Source: Candidatus Zixiibacteriota bacterium
GTDB taxonomy: Bacteria; Zixibacteria; MSB-5A5; GN15; JACZUZ01
NCBI GenBank assembly: GCA_024280775.1
Contig: JAJRPM010000007.1
Coordinates: 108,533 to 172,532, forward strand
Direction: 5' to 3'
DNA length: 64,000 nt
Positions 37,131-46,762 of the stretch are shown in pieces. How positions within the stretch are numbered: position 1 is the stretch's first letter; each line of letters opens with the position of its first letter. The notes under the pieces are model-generated. The model saw only the letters and a program-made list of their open reading frames with translations. It was not told where the DNA came from and did not search any database. A program made the translations under genes and the position numbers.

Positions 37131-38528
37131 CTAGGAATCGCGCTTGAGCTGATAATCTTTGATTTTCTGGGTGAGTGTGTTGCGATGAATCCCCAAAACT
37201 TCGGCGGTTTGGCCTATGCTCCATTGGCGTTCATTCAGCGTCTCGCGAATATGAAATCTCTCTAACTCAGCCAGTGTTTTAGGGAGTCCTTGTTGAATCC
37301 GGGTAGTCGCAAGTCCGGCGAATGCCTCAGCGCCGATTTCGGAACCGGGAGTAAGAACCACCGCACGTTCTATCATATTCTGCAACTCGCGAACGTTTCC
37401 CGGCCAGTGGTATTCCCGAAGCGCCTGCAATGCGTCATCAGAGAACGTCATTCCCCCGCGAGCAGACCTGGCGGCAAAGCGCTTTAAGAATGCTTGCGCC
37501 AACTCTTCGATATCCTCGCCACGATCCGCAAGCGCAGGCGTAGCAATTCGCAGAACATTCAACCGGTAATACAAGTCCTCACGAAACGACCCATCAGAAA
37601 TTGCTGACTCCAGGTCTTTGTTTGTGGCGGTTATCAAACGAAAATCAACTTGAACAGAATTCTCGGAACCCAGCGGCTCTATCTGCTTGGTCTCCAGCGC
37701 ACGCAACAGCTTGACTTGAAGTGTCAATGGAGCCTCGCCGATTTCATCCAGAAAAAGCGAACCACCGTCGGCCAATTCAAAACGCCCAATTTTTTTCTTA
37801 TCGGCCCCGGTGAATGCGCCCTTCTCATGACCGAAAAGCTCGGACTCTAGCAGGCTTTCGGGGAAGGCGCCACAATTGACCGCTACAAACCTTCCCTCAG
37901 CGCGTGAAGAAGTATTATGTATCGCCCGCGCTATCAGCTCCTTGCCGCTTCCTGACGGACCGGTAATCAGCGTCGAACTCTCAGACGGCCCTGCGACCTT
38001 TATTAGCTCAAGAACTTTTTGTATAGCCGGTGAGCTACCAAGGATATCTGTGTTACCCAGTGTTGCCTGTAATGCCTGGTGAGTCCGTCCCGCCTCGCGC
38101 AACAGATTATACTGCCCCTGCGCTTTCTCGATATTGACCGTTAGCTCTTGCAAGTCAACTGGCTTGGTTTGATAATGAAACGCCCCGGCGCGCATAGCGA
38201 CCACAGCAGTCTCAACTGTGCCGAAAGCCGTAAGAACTATTATCTGAGTAGACGGCTCTATCTCAAGTAGCTTCCTTATCAACTCAATGCCGTTCATTCC
38301 CGGCATCTTCATATCGACACACGCCACCGGCGCACGAAACGACTTGAAAAGCTCCACCGCCTCTGCGCCAGAACCGGCTTGCGTAACTTCATAACCCCGC
38401 TTGGCAAAATACCCGCCCACCAATTCACGTTGTGACGATTCGTCGTCAACAATCAGCAACTTTGTATCAGCCTTGTTCGCAGGGCCTTTGGAGGCTGTGC
38501 AAGCTGTAGTAGTCTTTTCCTGTGCCAT
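37131..38528 (-). CDS. NtrC-family sigma-54 response regulator
   Basis: 465 residues: receiver domain (about 22-140) with phospho-acceptor D72 in ACVDMKMPG, and an AAA+ domain with Walker A GPSGSGKE (190-197), GAFTGA loop (237-242) that contacts sigma-54, and Walker B SLFLDE. A C-terminal Fis-type helix-turn-helix follows (about 420-460, IGQTAEVLGIHRNTLTQKI). It should activate sigma-54 promoters when phosphorylated. No histidine kinase is adjacent, so it is an orphan in this window and its signal and targets are unknown. Confidence 0.93.
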   Translation of the reverse strand: MAQEKTTTACTASKGPANKADTKLLIVDDESSQRELVGGYFAKRGYEVTQAGSGAEAVELFKSFRAPVACVDMKMPGMNGIELIRKLLEIEPSTQIIVLTAFGTVETAVVAMRAGAFHYQTKPVDLQELTVNIEKAQGQYNLLREAGRTHQALQATLGNTDILGSSPAIQKVLELIKVAGPSESSTLITGPSGSGKELIARAIHNTSSRAEGRFVAVNCGAFPESLLESELFGHEKGAFTGADKKKIGRFELADGGSLFLDEIGEAPLTLQVKLLRALETKQIEPLGSENSVQVDFRLITATNKDLESAISDGSFREDLYYRLNVLRIATPALADRGEDIEELAQAFLKRFAARSARGGMTFSDDALQALREYHWPGNVRELQNMIERAVVLTPGSEIGAEAFAGLATTRIQQGLPKTLAELERFHIRETLNERQWSIGQTAEVLGIHRNTLTQKIKDYQLKRDS

Positions 38529-38565
38529 AGCGAATTATACGCATCAAATCTTAATTACGAAACTA

Positions 38566-38600
38566 ACAAAAAACTCCCCGATGAAAAATTCATCGGGGAG
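38566..38600 (-). terminator. Rho-independent terminator
   Basis: CTCCCCGATGAA and TTCATCGGGGAG form a perfect 12-bp stem with a 3-base loop. On the minus strand it is followed by TTTTTTG. It ends the barrel-protein gene at 38639-39424. Confidence 0.9.
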
Positions 38601-38638
38601 CTATTCTTTATCAGTGGTAAGAGCTCTTACCGAATAGC

Positions 38639-39424
38639 CTATTGCTTGGGACCGAAATCAAATCCGAAACCGATTGTCAATTGAATATGTGATACATCTC
38701 CCGGCAATACTAAAGTCTCGCTCTCAAAACTTGAGGTATTGCCGCCGAGTTTGGTAAAGCGGTAAGACGCCTCCAAGAATATGCCCCCGCCATCACTGGT
38801 TGAGATCCTCGCTCCCAAACCTATCAAAGCGTCGAATGCCGGACTAAATTGACTTTCATGGAAAGCTTTACCGGGATTGGCCGCCAAAGGAGCGGAGAAA
38901 TTAGGAATAGTTATGCCGCTCTGAACACGGAGATAGGGTGACACCTTTGAATCTAGACCGGAAAAATATTTACCGTAGAGACCCAAGGTATAAAGACGAT
39001 AGTGCTGTGGGTTTATGGGATTATCAATGGTAAACTGCGCCAGCTCAAAGGCAAGACCAATAGAGAGGTTAGGCGTCAGAAAGTATCCACCCGAAAGGTC
39101 CAGCTCATAACCGGACTTCGCTCCAAGACTATCCCAGTAATTACTAAAACCGCCAGTCGGTATTGCCAAACCACCGCCCAGACTCACTTCAAAGATAGCA
39201 TCCTCAGCGACTCCGGCTTGTGACGGAGTTGCGCCTAATGCAACCAGACAACTCGCGCAAAAAATCGCCAACAAGTAACTCCTGACTACACCAGCCCGCT
39301 TACTTGCCCGCTTACTTGCCTCTTGTCTGCCGGAGCTAACTGAGACTGCCTCAAGCTGACTGTCAATTGACAGGTTCTCATTCGGTAGATTACTGCTTTG
39401 AATACGTTTGTTCCGCTGGTTCAC
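38639..39424 (-). CDS. Outer-membrane beta-barrel protein
   Basis: 261 residues. A long polar N-terminus (about 45 residues) precedes a signal-like segment (SYLLAIFCASCLVALGATPSQA). Then comes an alternating-pattern sequence typical of small eight-strand barrels (VSLGGGLAIPTGGFSNYW, LSIGLAFELAQF, IFLEASYRFTKLGG) ending GFGFDFGPKQ. The start is GTG at 39424 with GAGG ten bases upstream. A later start just before KRAGVVRSY would give a more normal signal peptide, but no ATG is available there. Function is unknown beyond outer-membrane location. It is monocistronic, with a strong terminator. Confidence 0.65.
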   Translation of the reverse strand: MNQRNKRIQSSNLPNENLSIDSQLEAVSVSSGRQEASKRASKRAGVVRSYLLAIFCASCLVALGATPSQAGVAEDAIFEVSLGGGLAIPTGGFSNYWDSLGAKSGYELDLSGGYFLTPNLSIGLAFELAQFTIDNPINPQHYRLYTLGLYGKYFSGLDSKVSPYLRVQSGITIPNFSAPLAANPGKAFHESQFSPAFDALIGLGARISTSDGGGIFLEASYRFTKLGGNTSSFESETLVLPGDVSHIQLTIGFGFDFGPKQ

Positions 39425-39712
39425 TGCTGTTGTCCTCGACTATCATTCGTTGTAAATTTTCACCTATCGATTGCCACAACACAAATCTCGTAGAAAAAAA
39501 TGTGCGTTGTCTGCTTTCCTCATTTTCAGACGTCTCAATACGCAAGGACATCACGTCCATTATGCGTCTAAAGGTTTTTCACCGGGGAGCCGGGGAGAGG
39601 AACAACCGGGTCGGCGACCAGCTAGACTAACTAGAAGCCGACAGATTTCACGAATAAAACGAGTGACCCGCAGGAAGTCAACCTTTGGACTAACCTCCTT
39701 TTACGCCACTCT

Positions 39713-41794
39713 TTAACTCTCACTCTTAGAGGCGGCAAATTCGGCCTTAATCTTCGCCTGAACATCCGGCGGCGCATCCTCGTAATGGGACAGCTCACGA
39801 GTGAACCTTCCCTGGCCGCCAGTCATTGAGCGGAGGTCAACGGTATAATTATGCATCTCCGACTGTGGCAACTGGGCCTTGATAATCTGCAAATGTCCTT
39901 TAGGCTCCATTCCCAGAATCTTACCCCTACGCGACGAAACATCGCCCATGACATCACCGGTGGAAGTATCGGGGGTCGTAATCGTAACATTGAAAATCGG
40001 TTCCAGAATAGTTGGCTTGCATTGCGCGAACGCCTCGCGGAACCCCATCAGCGCCGCCATCTTGAACGCCATATCCGAGGAATCAACGGCATGGAACGAT
40101 CCATAGAAAACCGTAGCTTTCAAATCCACCACAGTAGAGCCGGACATCGGACCCTCGTCTAAAGCCTCACGCACGCCCTTTTCAACCGAAGGAATGAACT
40201 TGGTCGGGATAACTCCACCAGTAACAGCATTGGCAAACTCGAATCCTTCGCCGCGAGGCATCGGCTCCAAACGTAAATGCACATCACCATATTGACCGCG
40301 GCCACCACTTTGTTTTTTGTATTTGTGTTGCACCTCCGCCTTGCCGCGAATAGTTTCGCGATACGGAATCCTGGGCTTGCTTAACTCTACCTCAACGTTG
40401 TACTCAGTCTTAAGCCTGTCGACAATTATATCTATTTGGGTATTCCCCTGTCCAAAAAGCAATGTTTGCTTCAGTTTTGAATCCAAAACAACTTTGAAAC
40501 TCGGGTCATATATGTGCAGGCGGTTCAGACCTTCGCCGACTTTTTCGTCCTCACCCTTCTTGACGGGGCTAATCGCCACATCCATAACCGGCTCAGGATA
40601 GTCCGGCCTGTCTAGCGCGACTGAGAAATCTTTGGGAGAAAGAGTATCCCCAACTTTGGTATCCTTCAATTTGGCAACCGCTCCCAGATCACCTGCAATC
40701 AATTCGGACACATCTGAGCGTTCTTTTCCGGTAACTACATAGGGCTGGCCAAAACGCTCAGAACTATGATGCGCCTGATTCATCAATTCAATCCCTGATG
40801 TCAATTTACCAGCCAGAACTCTAAAATAGAACATATCCCCGGACTGGCCCTCTGAGAATATCTTGTATACGTAGATAACCGTTTTACTGGAGCTATCAAC
40901 CGGAACCTCAACTTGTTCATCTGAACCAACCTTATTCAGAGTTACCGGAGAGAAATCACAGGGAGAAGGCAGATATTCAACCATGAAATCCGCAAACAAA
41001 CGCACCCCTATTCCCTCTTTCGCTGAACCGAATAACAGCGGGAAAGCTTTGCCATTGATTGAGGCCTTCCTAAGACCGTCTTTAACCTCATCATCTGAGA
41101 GAGTCCCCTCTTCGAAAAACTTCTCCAAATAACTGTCGTCAGTCTCAGCGACCTGTTCGACTAGATTTTCACGCCATTTTTGGGCTAGCTCCTTATGGTC
41201 GTCCGGGATGTCATGTTCGATTCGCTTACCCGAGGGGTCGATTTCAATTTCCTTCATATGTAGGAGGTCAATTAAGCCCTTAAATTTTTCACCTACAAAG
41301 ACGGGAATATTGACCGGAGCCACTTTTACGCCGAATTGCTCCTTCAGTTCGCCTAACGCCTGCTCCCAGTTGACATTCTCACGGTCTACCTTGTTGACAA
41401 ATAACATGACCGGCTTGCCCAATTTCTGTGCAATCTCGAAATTGGCCGCCGCGCCAGAATCAGGCAGAGAACTAGCATCCACTACTATACATACGTTGCC
41501 AACCACCTGCATCCCGGTAATGACTTCGCCCACGAAGTCAGGATGGCCGGGCATATCCAGCAGATTGAGTTTGGCGTCATTCCAGGTAAGAGCGACAGGA
41601 GTGGCAGACAGTGATGCTCGGTGGTCGATTTCTTTTTGGGTGAAATCCGATATAGAAGTGCCGTCGTCAACACTCCCCTGTCTGGTATTGGCTCCAGCGG
41701 CAAACGCCAAAGCGTCTGTTAGAGTAGTTTTCCCTGTACCGCGTTGGCCTACAAGTCCAAGGTTGCGAATATCCTTTGTTTGGAAAACTTTCAT
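39713..41794 (-). CDS. EF-G-like translation GTPase (FusA2 type)
   Basis: 693 residues, collinear with EF-G: GTPase domain, domain II (about 300-390), and domains III-V with IPYRETIRGKAEVQHKYKKQ and a C-terminal domain with RRGKILGMEPKGH and RSMTGGQGRFT. The P-loop reads GQRGTGKTT (16-24) instead of the G-H-I-D-x-G-K-T of canonical EF-G, and G3 is DMPGH rather than DTPGH. G4 is NKVD (134-137). These differences place it with the EF-G-like paralogues (FusA2), whose exact role is not settled, rather than the main elongation factor. AAAGGAG seven bases before the ATG supports the start. Confidence 0.88.
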   Translation of the reverse strand: MKVFQTKDIRNLGLVGQRGTGKTTLTDALAFAAGANTRQGSVDDGTSISDFTQKEIDHRASLSATPVALTWNDAKLNLLDMPGHPDFVGEVITGMQVVGNVCIVVDASSLPDSGAAANFEIAQKLGKPVMLFVNKVDRENVNWEQALGELKEQFGVKVAPVNIPVFVGEKFKGLIDLLHMKEIEIDPSGKRIEHDIPDDHKELAQKWRENLVEQVAETDDSYLEKFFEEGTLSDDEVKDGLRKASINGKAFPLLFGSAKEGIGVRLFADFMVEYLPSPCDFSPVTLNKVGSDEQVEVPVDSSSKTVIYVYKIFSEGQSGDMFYFRVLAGKLTSGIELMNQAHHSSERFGQPYVVTGKERSDVSELIAGDLGAVAKLKDTKVGDTLSPKDFSVALDRPDYPEPVMDVAISPVKKGEDEKVGEGLNRLHIYDPSFKVVLDSKLKQTLLFGQGNTQIDIIVDRLKTEYNVEVELSKPRIPYRETIRGKAEVQHKYKKQSGGRGQYGDVHLRLEPMPRGEGFEFANAVTGGVIPTKFIPSVEKGVREALDEGPMSGSTVVDLKATVFYGSFHAVDSSDMAFKMAALMGFREAFAQCKPTILEPIFNVTITTPDTSTGDVMGDVSSRRGKILGMEPKGHLQIIKAQLPQSEMHNYTVDLRSMTGGQGRFTRELSHYEDAPPDVQAKIKAEFAASKSES

Positions 41795-42065
41795 GGGTGG
41801 GCTCCTTTATCGCTTATATTGTCCGTCAAAATCGACGGAAATGTCGTTTGCAAATCATAGCCTTTTTCATACGCTGCTCTGAGTTGACCTGCAATTAGAG
41901 AGGCGAAAAGGGCCTCAACAGGAGGGCCAATCAGATACTCATATTAGCTCAGGGCTACCCTATTGTCAATCGCCCGCGTTCCCGGATTGCACGCCCCGCA
42001 AGCCCGATAAACCTCAACCGGATGCAGACTCAGCTAACCCAGCTCTCATAGCCACTGGACAACAT

Positions 42066-42081
42066 TGTGATTTTTTTCACA
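42066..42081. promoter_or_regulatory. CRP/FNR-type operator, site 1
   Basis: TGTGA-TTTTTT-TCACA, a perfect inverted repeat with a 6-base spacer, flanked as T...T (TTGTGA...TCACAT). It has the same arrangement as the E. coli CRP consensus. Confidence 0.65.
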
Positions 42082-42141
42082 TAAACTCTCATGCTCGCCA
42101 GCGCAAACAGCTCCTCTAATCTCACTTGCGACAGCGTTCTT

Positions 42142-42157
42142 TGTGAAAACTTTCACA
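42142..42157. promoter_or_regulatory. CRP/FNR-type operator, site 2
   Basis: TGTGA-AAACTT-TCACA with the same flanks (TTGTGA...TCACAT). Its centre is 76 bases from site 1. Confidence 0.65.
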
Positions 42158-42405
42158 TACAGTCAAGCATACTCCCCTATGCAACTTCTAGACTCCGCTC
42201 CACTGAAGCCGTAAGCGCATCACTTTTCTAGCCCATAGACCAAGTGAAATCTTAGTCCTCATTGCCCGGTTTCACCCCCGCAATCGATTCAGAGGCCCTA
42301 TCGACGCTTTTGGTTATACATCAGAATAACAGCCTGGAGGCGCCAGCTAGCCTATAAAAGAGCCAGCTCCTGGACACTAGAAATCCAATCGTAACGGTCA
42401 TAGAT

Positions 42406-42421
42406 TGTGATATTTTTCACA
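42406..42421. promoter_or_regulatory. CRP/FNR-type operator, site 3
   Basis: TGTGA-TATTTT-TCACA, flanked TTGTGA...TCACAT. Its centre is 264 bases from site 2. Confidence 0.65.
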
Positions 42422-42579
42422 TTCTCCGCTGATTTCACCAACAGAACTTGATCTAGCAGATGGCCAACCAGTCCAAACCACACAGAATCTCTTCATCAGC
42501 AGCTAGTCAGAATCGACAGCAATAGCGCTAAAAACACCTCGTTTGGATACTCACCTAGCTACGGATATCGCGAGGACAT

Positions 42580-42595
42580 TGTGAAATAAATCACA
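42580..42595. promoter_or_regulatory. CRP/FNR-type operator, site 4
   Basis: TGTGA-AATAAA-TCACA, with fully symmetric flanks (TTGTGA...TCACAA). Its centre is 174 bases from site 3. Confidence 0.65.
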
Positions 42596-42644
42596 ATATC
42601 ATGCGGTATAGCCCTATAGCTCCAGCCCCACCACAGCCTAGGAT

Positions 42645-42660
42645 TGTGATAATTTTCACA
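42645..42660. promoter_or_regulatory. CRP/FNR-type operator, site 5
   Basis: TGTGA-TAATTT-TCACA, with fully symmetric flanks (TTGTGA...TCACAA). Its centre is 65 bases from site 4. Confidence 0.65.
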
Positions 42661-43768
42661 AGCAACAGGCGCATTGCGCTATGCTAGCTGAAGACACCAC
42701 CCTATCTCCACATCCCCCAATAGCGTTTTCAGGAAGCCTAATCAAGCCATCGTATTTACCATACTGCGCCGCCGCTACCGAGGCCCTAAACTAGTCCGGC
42801 CCTCGTTGTCCCGGGGAGCCAGAAACTCACCGCAAGGCCCTCACGAGCGCCCCTATCTAGAATCTAAATCCAAATGGATTCCTTACATTCAAGCCCGATC
42901 CATCTGAATATCGCTCCCCCTTTCCGGGCTACTACACCCCATGATTAGGAAGCCAAACGCAATTGGCGCGCCTTCCCCCCTGGAGGTTGATCTGCCGGCA
43001 AATCGTGGCTAAATCCCTCAAAACTAGCAATATGAGCTATTCCCTCCAAATCCCGCGGGCCTCGGACTTTCACTTCGACGCTTCGTAGAGCAATCTTTTT
43101 TCGAGGTATTTGCAAATAATCCTTGACAAGTCAGCCGGGTGTATTACCTTTGCCTTTGTCTAGGGAATGGTCGTGTTTAGATTAAACGCCTCTGTTAAGA
43201 TTGCCCCGCACCTTTAGCTTCGCTCTGAAAGTTTAGTCGCTGTTAGGATCGTAGCTTTGAACTCGCTTATCACACTCGCCTAAAAGCTTCCCCAAAAGGT
43301 CAATGGTTTTTTATGTTCTACCCCGATTTCATGGGATTATGAGCCCTGTAAGTCACCTGTAGGACTAATCTAACGGATCATTGTAATTTTGAATTATTGC
43401 GAAGCTTTCCCAAATCTCTAAGCGCATTTTCGTTTGACCTTTCGGTCTTGTCCAATCCGTTTTGTTTAGCCTTGCGAGGCAATTCATACGGCAGAGTTCG
43501 AGTTGGCCGGACGAGTGGGTTTCTCGATTTTCCTTGAGCGCCTCTTTTAACTAAGTGGCAGTCTTCAGGAAGTCGTCGATTCGCAGTTATGCGCTGTGAG
43601 GTCACCGAACGCCTCTGTAGCCAAAGTTCGGAAAAACTGAGAAGCGCCCATTATTTCCATACCAATTCACATGGAATCCGGGAGTTTCTAAATGGAGCGA
43701 ATTCAAGAAGTAGCGGATTGTTTCGCTATTTTCGAAAACCTTAAGTTAATTAAGGGAGCATTGTAATT

Positions 43769-46318
43769 ATGCAAAGAAGATCGATTCTTTCATCTTTGCT
43801 GTTGGTGTCTCTGCTCTCAACGTTTTCGTTCGCAACTTCGTTTGCGCAGAATGCGGTGAATGTCGAGTCAAAGTCATCACTTCGTTGTGTCACAAACACT
43901 GTGAACGTTTCTGTTGACATATCTCAGGATGTTTCTGCTTTAGAAATAGTTTTGGATTGGTCGGGAGATGGAACAGTCACAAATGTCACATTTGACGCCG
44001 GATTTGTAAATCTTGGCGATCGTGGCGCCGACTGGACTTCTGTCCCCGGACAAATCAGAATATATGCGCTGGATAATGCAGATTGCTTGGCAGCCGGTAC
44101 CGGTATTGCCGTGGCCACAATTGAATACACAACCGACGACGTCTGTAGCGGTAGCTTAGACTTTGTTGGCGGTACTTTCAATTGCCCCACGACCCCTGTT
44201 ACCGCTTCAAGTCAGTTTGTTGATTGCGCTACTGGCTCCTTGGTAGCCGCAACTGTCACCGCTGGCGCTGTCAGCATTGACAATGCGGTTCCTGCGATTA
44301 CTTGCCCTGCCGATGTTACCATGCATTGGGGCACGTCATCGTTCCCAGTAGCAACCGCCGCAGATCTTGATGATCCCAATGGCTGTGAAAACCTTACTTA
44401 TTCGCTAGGCGCTGCGCCGAGCTACGCGTCAATTGACGCCGTATCTGGTGTAGTCACTCTTTCACCTTTGGGTGGAGATGTCTGCGAAGCTTCAGTTGAA
44501 GTTATCGTTACCGATAAATGTGGAGCTACCGACAACTGTACATTTAATGTATGTGTCGAAAACACTCCGCCTGTGGCAATTTGCCCGACAGATCTTATTC
44601 GTATCTGTTGGGGACAGACTGCCGTCGGTGATGTTGACGCAACTGACGCTGATAACGGTCCTGTAAGCCCAAGCTATTCAGTTATTGACTGGCCGGGTCC
44701 GGGTCCTGCACCAACCGTTGACGCCAATGGTGTCGTCTCCTGGCCTACGCTAGAAGATCCGGCATACATCGGCACCCACACGATTACAGTTGCTGTCTCC
44801 GATGGAGCCAATATCTGTGATCCGTGTAGCCCATCAAACTCCGATACCTGTTCATTTGACGTACTTATCGTCCCGACCTTCCGTGTCGAGATCGCTTATG
44901 TGCCGAGCGTGCTCCAGGGCGGACCAGTTGATGTGCCGATTACCCTTGATGGTAGTTATGAGTCCTATGAAATGGCCGGTTTTGATTTCTTAGTCCAGTA
45001 CGACGCTTCAGCCTTGAATATCACAGGCGCGAGCGAAGGCGGGATGTTCACCGGTAATGCATGGGAATACTTCACCTTCCGCTTCGGCCCTAATGGCAAT
45101 TGCGGAAGTGGTTGTCCGACTGGCAAATTCCGTATTGTTGCATTAGCAGAGTACAACAATGGAATGGCGCATCCTTCTGGATACACCAATGTAAGCGGTG
45201 GCTCAAACGAGCTCGCCGTCCTACATTTCCAGGTCACGAACGACCGTACGCTAGAATGTAACCAGACCAACATCAATTTCTGTTGGTATGATTGTGGCGA
45301 TAACGCGATTTCGTCGGTTTCCGGTGACTCGCTGTTTATCTCTCGTTACGTTTACGCCGCCGATACCGCTAATAACTTTGGCGACGGCGGAGCCGCTTCT
45401 ATCGCAACTGACGGTACCTTCCCGACACAAACGGGAGCTCCGATAGTTTGTGAAACATCAGGCGGTCCGGGCAAACCTGAGCCGATCCGTAAGATCGACT
45501 TCCAGAATGGCGCAGTATTTATCGTTTGTGCCGATTCTATCGATGCCCGTGGTGATGTTAACCTCAACGGTGTTTCTAACGAAATCGCCGATGCGGTTCA
45601 ATACACCAACTACTTCGTAAGTGGTCTTGCCGCTTTCGGTACCCACGTTGAGGGTTCGATTGCTGCATCAGAAGTCAATGGTGACGGAATTCCGTTATCA
45701 GTGGCTGACCTTGTGTACATGGTCCGTGTTATCGTCGGAGACGCTTTGCCGTTGCCGAAGTTGACCCACGGAGCTCCTGCACAGTTCATCACACGCGGAG
45801 ACGTAATCTCATCTGATGTCGAACTCGGCGCAGCCGTGTTTGTCTTTGATGGCAACGCCAATGTTGAATTGCGCGCCGCCAACATGAAGATGGAAACTGG
45901 AATCATTGATGGTAATACCCACGCGATTGTTTACAGTCTCGATGGTAACACCATTGCCGCTGGAGAAGTTATTTCTTCAGATGCCGCTTTGATTTCAATT
46001 GAAGCTTCAGATGTCTTTGGCGCATTGTTAAGCCCGGGTGACATGATTGTTCGTCCGACAGCTTTCGCAGTGTACCAGAACTACCCGAACCCGTTTAATC
46101 CTAACACCAAGATCAAGTTTGACATGGCGGATGCCGGCCAGTATACGGTCAGTATCTACAATGTCGCCGGTCAGAAGGTTAAGGAGTTCACTGGTCAGGG
46201 CGGTAATGAAACTGTCATATTAGACTGGAATGCATCAGCAGTCGCTTCAGGAATTTACTTCATGAAGGTCGACGTCGCTGGTCTTACAGCTACTAAGAAG
46301 ATGGTGCTCCTGAAATAA
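43769..46318 (+). CDS. Secreted cohesin/dockerin-like protein with NPFNP sorting domain
   Basis: 849 residues. Signal peptide about 1-26 (TSFAQN). Residues about 30-150 and 375-520 look cohesin-like (VNVSVDISQDVSALEIVLDW; VDVPITLDGSYESYEMAGFD). Between them are two Ig/cadherin-like repeats (ITCPADVTMHWGT, AICPTDLIRICWGQ). A dockerin-like pair of calcium loops follows at about 590-660 (ARGDVNLNGVSNEIADAVQY, EVNGDGIPLSVADLVYMV). The last 80 residues are a type IX-like sorting domain beginning VYQNYPNPFNPNTKIKFDM. The protein should be exported and surface-attached. It is the first gene after the operator-rich region and has its own terminator. It could display dockerin partners; this is inference. 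Confidence 0.8.
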   Translation: MQRRSILSSLLLVSLLSTFSFATSFAQNAVNVESKSSLRCVTNTVNVSVDISQDVSALEIVLDWSGDGTVTNVTFDAGFVNLGDRGADWTSVPGQIRIYALDNADCLAAGTGIAVATIEYTTDDVCSGSLDFVGGTFNCPTTPVTASSQFVDCATGSLVAATVTAGAVSIDNAVPAITCPADVTMHWGTSSFPVATAADLDDPNGCENLTYSLGAAPSYASIDAVSGVVTLSPLGGDVCEASVEVIVTDKCGATDNCTFNVCVENTPPVAICPTDLIRICWGQTAVGDVDATDADNGPVSPSYSVIDWPGPGPAPTVDANGVVSWPTLEDPAYIGTHTITVAVSDGANICDPCSPSNSDTCSFDVLIVPTFRVEIAYVPSVLQGGPVDVPITLDGSYESYEMAGFDFLVQYDASALNITGASEGGMFTGNAWEYFTFRFGPNGNCGSGCPTGKFRIVALAEYNNGMAHPSGYTNVSGGSNELAVLHFQVTNDRTLECNQTNINFCWYDCGDNAISSVSGDSLFISRYVYAADTANNFGDGGAASIATDGTFPTQTGAPIVCETSGGPGKPEPIRKIDFQNGAVFIVCADSIDARGDVNLNGVSNEIADAVQYTNYFVSGLAAFGTHVEGSIAASEVNGDGIPLSVADLVYMVRVIVGDALPLPKLTHGAPAQFITRGDVISSDVELGAAVFVFDGNANVELRAANMKMETGIIDGNTHAIVYSLDGNTIAAGEVISSDAALISIEASDVFGALLSPGDMIVRPTAFAVYQNYPNPFNPNTKIKFDMADAGQYTVSIYNVAGQKVKEFTGQGGNETVILDWNASAVASGIYFMKVDVAGLTATKKMVLLK

Positions 46319-46373
46319 GCTCGTCCAACAGCTAATAGGCATTCGTACCAATGCCTAAGGAGCTCTTTCAAAA

Positions 46374-46416
46374 GGCCCTCTCGCCAATCCCTTGGTGAGG
46401 GGGTCTTTTGTTTTTT
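46374..46416 (+). terminator. Rho-independent terminator
   Basis: GGCCCTCTCGCC pairs with GGTGAGGGGGTC (12 bp, three G-U pairs), and TTTTGTTTTTT follows. It lies 55 bases after the stop of the sorting-domain protein. Confidence 0.88.
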
Positions 46417-46488
46417 GGGGGGTGGGGGATGGAAGTGATGCGAAAATTTGGAGGACAACCTCACTACTCTCAGCCATGACAGCAGTAG

Positions 46489-46544
46489 GGCAGAACCCGA
46501 AGCGGTTCTGCCATCGAATCATATTGACGCCTTAACGCCAAGAG
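46489..46544. repeat. Hairpin-containing intergenic repeat, copy 1
   Basis: A 9-bp hairpin GGCAGAACC/GGTTCTGCC (46489-46512) runs into a 47-base segment (46498-46544) that recurs as a direct copy at 46763-46809 with about 75-80 percent identity. The 46417-46865 stretch holds no gene. It also has an inverted repeat GTGTGAGGT/ACCTCACAC (46670-46678 and 46706-46714) with matching outer arms. Confidence 0.65.
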
Positions 46545-46762
46545 TGTAGCTCGGGCGAACGAGTTTGTTGATAGACTCTAATCCTGTTTCGTCGGGTCTT
46601 GCGACGGTGTTTTTGGCCGACGTCTCGCTGACACCAGTGAGTGTATCCCAAATCTTTCTCTATGAAAAAGTGTGAGGTTACAATTTTCAAAAAGCAAAAA
46701 TCAAGACCTCACACAACAAATGCCAACTTTTTCAACAAGCCAGAATCTCTAGGGCGCCCTTT

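Larger units (their letters stand above)
41795..43768. other. Large gene-free region with five palindromic operators
   Basis: 1,974 bases between EF-G-like (minus) and the cohesin/dockerin-like protein (plus), which are divergent. No frame of useful length exists and no tRNA, rRNA or other known RNA is recognisable. It contains five perfect TGTGA-N6-TCACA palindromes between 42066 and 42660 (listed separately). A TTGACA at 43123-43128 has only a weak -10 box (TACCTT) behind it. If that is the promoter of the gene at 43769, its leader would be about 600 bases long. Confidence 0.6.
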
